10,308 nucleotides of DNA from Nitrospinaceae bacterium (GTDB lineage Bacteria > Nitrospinota > Nitrospinia > Nitrospinales > Nitrospinaceae): positions 1 to 10,308 of the forward strand of contig JAJDAX010000151.1 of the NCBI GenBank assembly GCA_029261615.1. Reading direction: 5' to 3'. The notes under the pieces are model-generated. The model searched no databases. It had not been told where the DNA came from and saw only the letters and a program-made list of their open reading frames with translations. This document shows, one piece after another, positions 6,426-10,308 of the stretch (position 1 is its first letter; each line of letters begins with the position of its first letter). The position numbers were made by a program, and so were the translations under genes.

Positions 6426-8666
6426 TCACCGGATGGCCCGGAGGGACCAGAGTGTATCTTGCACGGATGGAAAGGAGGGGGCGATCTGGACTTCGATTCG
6501 AACCTGTCTGTCCAGACGACGTGGAATTCCGAGCCGGATAATGCCATCGGGTGTTTCCCATTCGTATATCCGGATAAACACGTCATTATTGATGTCCTGC
6601 ATCAGATTTGCCGTAAATTGGCCCTTCTCAAAAAACGTGGAAAACCGGCCGTAACGGGCTAGCAGGGCTTCCTGTACCTGTTTAAACGTTTGGCGGAAGG
6701 TGTCGACATTCCCGATATCCTGGAATTCGATGACAAGGCCGGAACGTGCCAGTTTGCCGCGTTTGTTTTCCAATGCCAGACGCTGACGCTGGTCAATATT
6801 CTTGAACCATCGGACTTCATAGATATTGAAAGGACTCTGAGGAGTTGGTGTTCCCATTCCGGAAACAGATACCCGGCGCGTTGCTTCTTTAAAACTCAAT
6901 CCCGGAGACAGGTCGGCCAGTGTTAACTCACCGCCTGAAAATGAGGTTGACGGTTCAGGAGCACCAGGTCTCGAGATTTGTGAGGAGGGTCGACTCGCCA
7001 CACGGGCAGGTTTATCAAAAAACCAGGTCCAGAAAGCGCCAACCCTGACCGAGTCGGTACTTTGTCCAATAGTTGGGTCGCGGTTGATGTTAGTCACTTC
7101 AAGTCCCAGCGTGTGCTGCTCCATCCGGTACCGGTAATCCGCATTAAAAGTAAACGTATTGACATCCGCCTGGACAATGGGGTGCCGGTTCTGGTTGCGA
7201 AACTCACTATTGAAACCGAGATGATGCCGTCCCTTTTCAAGGACCGCCGCCAGAGTGGGGATGACATCCGTACTGCCGCTACCTTGAGGAACATGAATTT
7301 CCCGCATGGCAACCCCGGGCGTGATCGACCCTTCCCATCCCCAAAGGTTGACTGGGTGGTCGGCGCTGACTGTCACCACTTTGGTTTCGGCATTGGAAGT
7401 GCCAATATGGTCGTTGGCTTTTTGCCAGAAGAAATTGAACCGGCCATTCCACCCGGCTACCAGTGGCTTGGAAAGGTCCAGGTTGATCGTCTGGATGGTT
7501 TGATCAACCGATCCGACTTCATTGTCGACATCCTGAATGAAAGCGTTCAGGTTTGTGGTGAGGTTGTTCATCCATCGGCGAAGAATGGGGCCATTTACGG
7601 AAAGGCCGAAGGTGCGCGTGGTGTTCGAGTTGACGGTTTCAAGCGCCGTCACAAATTGTTGAATACGAAATCGTGTTTGCAGACCGGAATCGAATCGCCA
7701 GCCGGCATGTCCTTCAACCGTTTGTCGGTCGGGGGTCACCACGGCTCCGGCGGGACGAAAGTCTTGACCGTATCTTTCATAGCGGACCCGGTAGGTTAAA
7801 GGCGATTCACTATTTCCCGTCATTTGAAAGAAAACACCGGCATCGCTTTGATCCTGTCCGGAAGCGGCACCAGCGACTCCATTATGGTCGCCGCTGAACC
7901 CGGCAATTTCCATTTCGGTATTGATATTTTGTGATCCCAGCCGCCACTTTTTCTCACCCGCCAGACTGAAAACGGATTGGCTTCGGTCGAGAGTTCCCAG
8001 CTGATTATTTCCTTGCCGGTAATTGTGAACAAAATTGAGACCCCATCGACCCACCGCATCGGACTGGAAAAGATAGGATGCGCCGTTGTTGTAGTTGTCG
8101 GACAACTGCATTCGCCGCCAGGAAGATTGCCGTGCCCCGGTAAATATCTGGAGGGAGTGATTGGGAGCCGGTTGAAGTTCTACCTGAGCTCCCTTAAGAG
8201 AACTTTGAAGTGTGCGGAAACTGAAGAAACCAAAATAATCTCCGACCTGAGCGCGATGGGGGAGAGAGGAATCTCCCTTCTCCCGAAACAGGCTCAGCCG
8301 CTCAGGAACAAAACCCCCTTCATTACTGCGATAACTGGAGCCATTGAGCACTCCAAAGATTTGGCCCTGCCATCGCTCATAGGGTGAGATTCGGCGATCC
8401 AGGTTGATATTGAACTCATCGAAGATTTGCTCGTCGTCAAAACGGAACGGGCTGGCCGCCTGATTGCCTTCCACAAAATAACGCTCATAGCTGGCCGTGT
8501 TTTTACCGTGAATGTGCCAGGGCTCGGCGACATCTTTGGCCATCTGGTAGAGATCAACCGGCTCCTGGGCTTTTGCCCTTTCAGCAATCCCGGGCAAGAG
8601 GAAACCCGTTGTGCTGAGAGCCAGCAGGACAAAAACCGATTTCATTTTATTTCGCAAATTGTGCAT
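6426..8666 (-). CDS. Probable outer-membrane beta-barrel protein with soluble C-terminal domain
   Basis: This 746-residue protein has a signal peptide with AKA before QEPVD (about residue 33). From about 60 to 550 it shows many short alternating polar/hydrophobic strands with aromatic ends, Gly/Asn/Asp-rich turns and almost no long hydrophobic helix. Examples are YLFQSDAVGRWGLNFVHNY, LTYRVRYERYGQDF and GWNGRFNFFWQKA. This is typical of a large outer-membrane barrel, and I cannot assign a family. A Pro/Ser-rich linker (549-612) leads to a mixed alpha/beta domain (613-746) with a long central helix, FRQTFKQVQEALLARYG. It ends in RAIR, not the aromatic residue usual for a barrel terminus, so the last domain is probably outside the barrel. 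There is no POTRA or TonB-dependent plug. The start is ATG 8666 or ATG 8645; neither has a clear Shine-Dalgarno. It lies 28 nt after the secreted-protein gene. Confidence 0.82.
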   Translation of the reverse strand: MHNLRNKMKSVFVLLALSTTGFLLPGIAERAKAQEPVDLYQMAKDVAEPWHIHGKNTASYERYFVEGNQAASPFRFDDEQIFDEFNINLDRRISPYERWQGQIFGVLNGSSYRSNEGGFVPERLSLFREKGDSSLPHRAQVGDYFGFFSFRTLQSSLKGAQVELQPAPNHSLQIFTGARQSSWRRMQLSDNYNNGASYLFQSDAVGRWGLNFVHNYRQGNNQLGTLDRSQSVFSLAGEKKWRLGSQNINTEMEIAGFSGDHNGVAGAASGQDQSDAGVFFQMTGNSESPLTYRVRYERYGQDFRPAGAVVTPDRQTVEGHAGWRFDSGLQTRFRIQQFVTALETVNSNTTRTFGLSVNGPILRRWMNNLTTNLNAFIQDVDNEVGSVDQTIQTINLDLSKPLVAGWNGRFNFFWQKANDHIGTSNAETKVVTVSADHPVNLWGWEGSITPGVAMREIHVPQGSGSTDVIPTLAAVLEKGRHHLGFNSEFRNQNRHPIVQADVNTFTFNADYRYRMEQHTLGLEVTNINRDPTIGQSTDSVRVGAFWTWFFDKPARVASRPSSQISRPGAPEPSTSFSGGELTLADLSPGLSFKEATRRVSVSGMGTPTPQSPFNIYEVRWFKNIDQRQRLALENKRGKLARSGLVIEFQDIGNVDTFRQTFKQVQEALLARYGRFSTFFEKGQFTANLMQDINNDVFIRIYEWETPDGIIRLGIPRRLDRQVRIEVQIAPSFPSVQDTLWSLRAIR

Positions 8667-8694
8667 TCTTTGTTTACTTAAAAAGCGTAGCTCT

Positions 8695-9210
8695 TTATTG
8701 ATTCAGGTTTTGTTTGACTTGCAGTACGTATTCATTTGTTCCAGGAATTCTTTGAAAACCGAGTTGCAGATCATTGAATTCGATTTGCGTCCGAGCAGTG
8801 ACCGATACCCGGCTGACCACCTGTTTCTGCCCTGTCTTCGGGTTTTTCATTATGTGTTGATTGAGCGTTTGCATTCCCTGAAGGCCCAACAGCCTGAGTT
8901 TTGCATCGCGAGGAATTTCGGTCATTTTAAATTCCAGACGTAACCGGTCAAAAAATGTTTCACTTAATAATTTTGTCAGGTCGGGGCCGTTCCAGGATGA
9001 AAACAGTTTATCCATGATCAGGCGAACCAGATCCCGATCCACAGGCCTGATCTGGTCCACTTCCTGCGCACCTTTTGGGAGTGAATTTTCCGGGGTGCGA
9101 ATAGGATTGAGCAGGCGAAACTCGGACGCGTTCGCAGGAATGGCAAAGCACACCAGTACGCTGCAGATCAAACAAGCGCCTGCAATAATTTTCCCTTGTT
9201 TCGCTGACAT
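8695..9210 (-). CDS. Secreted or periplasmic protein of unknown function
   Basis: This 171-residue protein has a clear Sec signal peptide, with hydrophobic core IIAGACLICSVLVCFAI and ending near ANAS/EF at residue 28-29. The lipoprotein cysteine context is not convincing. The mature part starts with a Pro-rich segment, followed by a helical block (54-95, LVRLIMDKLFSSW and LLSETFFDRLRLEF), the segment IPRDAKLRLLGLQGMQTL (99-116), and then two or three beta strands (VVSRVSVTARTQIEF and YVLQVKQNL). A helix-then-sheet layout of this size can fit an NTF2-like fold, but this is only a suggestion; I recognise no family. AGGAG lies upstream of the ATG with good spacing. Located 24 nt after the repeat-protein gene and 28 nt before the barrel gene, it is likely the periplasmic partner of those two. 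Confidence 0.83.
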   Translation of the reverse strand: MSAKQGKIIAGACLICSVLVCFAIPANASEFRLLNPIRTPENSLPKGAQEVDQIRPVDRDLVRLIMDKLFSSWNGPDLTKLLSETFFDRLRLEFKMTEIPRDAKLRLLGLQGMQTLNQHIMKNPKTGQKQVVSRVSVTARTQIEFNDLQLGFQRIPGTNEYVLQVKQNLNQ

Positions 9211-9234
9211 TCCCTTTTCTCCTGATACCTCTTG

Positions 9235-10308
9235 TTACGGACAGGTGCCGGTAAAATTGCTCACCCCTGTAAACGGACCATTAATTCCCGGATTAATGCC
9301 GGTAAAAGCCAATCCCGCAGGAGACACAGCCCCAAGATTGAGCTGGCAGTTGGTCGCCGTACAACTCAGACTCAAGGTGATGGTGCTGCCCTGCACGCAG
9401 GTCTGATTCGTGTTTCCTCCTGCGAAAACCGGTGCCGCACCCGTCACGGTGCAAAATGGGGTGCCATTGAGACTGAGCGTGCTGGTTCCCGCTCCAGAGT
9501 TAACATCACAATTAGCGGCGACCGAGATGTTTGTCAGGACGGCGGGGACCAAACCTCCACCTCCTCCACCAACAACGGGTGTGCCTCCACCCGTCCGCGG
9601 CGTGACACGCGGAGTGCCATCAACACCGATAATGATGCCCGGCTCCTCGATAACATCGTCGCCTTCACGATTCAACGGATTGCGCGGATCAACCGGATTG
9701 TTTCCTGAAATGTTGAACACCTGTTCCAGCAGAAAACTCACCCAATTGCCGTTGTAAAAAATTGAACCACCTTCATCGTCGGAAGGTTTCTTGTCGTCTT
9801 TGATGGTGCCTCCTCCACCCACAGCAATGCCGCCACCGCCTCCTGGGATACCGGTCCCCGATTTCTTTTCACGGGCCACGGTGATGGTGACCGAATGACC
9901 TTCGCCGGGTAAAACAGGAGGTTGGAGTTGTCCTTCACCTCCACCAACGGCAATACCGCCACCTCCACCAGGAACTCCACCAGTCCCTGTTCCTTTTTCG
10001 CGAGCAACGGTGATCGTTACAGAATGACCTTCAGAAGGTAATGTGGGAGGTTGTAATTCTCCGCCGCTACCTCCGACTGATATGCCTCCGCCACCTCCGG
10101 GTACACCGGTTGGAGCTTTATCACGTCCGACGGTGATGGTTACCTCATGACCGTCTTTAGCTGTGGGCGGAACCAGCAGACCATTTCCCGTTAAGGCGAT
10201 ACCGGGCTGGCCTTCAATACCCGCCGGAGCTTTATCACGTCCGACGGTGATGGTTACTTCGTGTCCATCTTTAGCTGTGGGTGGAACCAGCAGACCATTT
10301 CCCGTTAA
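9235..10308 (-). CDS. Glycine-rich tandem-repeat, probably surface-exposed protein (partial, N-terminus outside window)
   Basis: An open frame enters from the window edge and ends at a TAA at 9235; 357 codons are visible and the start is missing. From 10308 to 9829 four repeats of about 36-43 residues follow each other. Each contains PP, then GH(E/S)VTITV(G/A)R(D/E)K and a PGGGGG-type turn leading to I(A/S)V. A shorter charged and proline-containing region follows (SDDEGGSIFYNGNWVSFLLEQ onwards), then another Gly-rich block (about GGGTPVVGGGGGG). The last 90 or so residues are Thr/Ser/Asn-rich beta-type sequence with six cysteines. This composition suits an exported adhesin-like or fibrous protein, but no named domain is recognised and the signal peptide would be off-window. 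An internal GTG at 9879 exists but lies inside the fourth repeat, so it is not the true start. The secreted and barrel proteins downstream suggest joint export or display. Confidence 0.85.
   Translation of the reverse strand, partial: LTGNGLLVPPTAKDGHEVTITVGRDKAPAGIEGQPGIALTGNGLLVPPTAKDGHEVTITVGRDKAPTGVPGGGGGISVGGSGGELQPPTLPSEGHSVTITVAREKGTGTGGVPGGGGGIAVGGGEGQLQPPVLPGEGHSVTITVAREKKSGTGIPGGGGGIAVGGGGTIKDDKKPSDDEGGSIFYNGNWVSFLLEQVFNISGNNPVDPRNPLNREGDDVIEEPGIIIGVDGTPRVTPRTGGGTPVVGGGGGGLVPAVLTNISVAANCDVNSGAGTSTLSLNGTPFCTVTGAAPVFAGGNTNQTCVQGSTITLSLSCTATNCQLNLGAVSPAGLAFTGINPGINGPFTGVSNFTGTCP
9829..10308 (-). repeat. Four in-frame tandem repeats in the Gly-rich protein
   Basis: Units lie at 10201-10308 (start cut by the window edge), 10084-10200 (39 codons), 9955-10083 (43 codons) and 9829-9954 (42 codons); a fifth start (IAVGGGG) follows. 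The two upstream units differ by 114 bp in phase and share 28 identical residues (LTGNGLLVPP through GRDKAP) encoded with five base differences, all at third codon positions. The two downstream units form a second subtype with VAREK and longer PGGGGG loops. Confidence 0.9.

Noticed and set aside
6299..6586. Minus-strand ORF of 95 codons overlapping the end of the barrel gene
   Set aside because: It is in a different frame from the barrel gene and has neither a recognisable motif nor a ribosome binding site.
7062..7799. Plus-strand ORF of 245 codons, long enough to look like a gene
   Set aside because: It lies entirely opposite the barrel gene, whose composition and signal peptide are convincing, and its own translation has no family-like motifs.
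9235..9879. A 214-codon gene starting at GTG 9879
   Set aside because: The frame remains open upstream to the window edge and the GTG falls in the middle of a tandem repeat (VTITVAREK), so the true gene is longer.
9829..10308. CRISPR-like array
   Set aside because: The repeats are in-frame, coding, about 114-129 bp long, and have no unique spacers.

Overview
All convincing genes in this window lie on the minus strand, so the biology reads from high to low coordinates. The organism looks like a Gram-negative (diderm) bacterium. Several products carry Sec signal peptides, one is a large apparent outer-membrane beta-barrel, and MreB indicates a rod-type cell. Base composition appears moderate, with no obvious compositional break. 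I cannot fix the phylum from sequence alone. A deltaproteobacterial or Nitrospinota-like origin would fit the gene content, but that is a guess.

Region A (about 10308-6426) is a three-gene, closely spaced cluster of exported proteins. First comes the C-terminal 357 residues of a glycine-rich repeat protein that begins outside the window. It ends in a six-cysteine tail. Next is a 171-residue secreted protein of unknown function. Last is a 746-residue protein with a signal peptide, a probable outer-membrane barrel and a separate soluble C-terminal domain of about 135 residues. The spacings of 24 and 28 nt suggest one transcript. I suspect a surface-protein or export system, but no component matches a secretion family that I can name.

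Region B (6425-6077) is a 349-nt gap. It contains a strong sigma70-type promoter on the minus strand (exact TTGACA, 17-nt spacer, TAATAT) and implies a leader of roughly 165 nt.

Region C (6076-1) is a run of nine genes with short gaps or overlaps. It starts with a double-GAF protein carrying a degenerate GGDEF-like domain, which sits immediately before mreB. After mreB comes a 69-nt gap with an imperfect inverted repeat. Then follow a cysteine-pair (zinc-ribbon-like) protein, a [2Fe-2S] ferredoxin, a JAB/JAMM-fold metalloprotease-like protein, an Alvin-type 2[4Fe-4S] ferredoxin, an Nfu-type Fe-S scaffold, a TlpA/ResA-like exported thioredoxin, and a protein joining a sulfatase-modifying-factor-like domain to the start of a CcdA/DsbD-type membrane domain. 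The last one runs off the window. Functionally this is a cell-shape/sensor pair followed by an iron-sulfur and thiol-redox cassette. The TlpA-like protein and the CcdA-type domain probably form one periplasmic thiol-reduction pathway.

The most interesting points are the repeat-protein/secreted-protein/barrel cluster, the repeat units whose DNA differs only at silent positions, the SUMF1-CcdA fusion that lacks the catalytic FGE cysteines, and mreB without adjacent mreC/mreD but beside a degenerate GGDEF protein and Fe-S genes. I saw no tRNA, rRNA, CRISPR array or insertion sequence.
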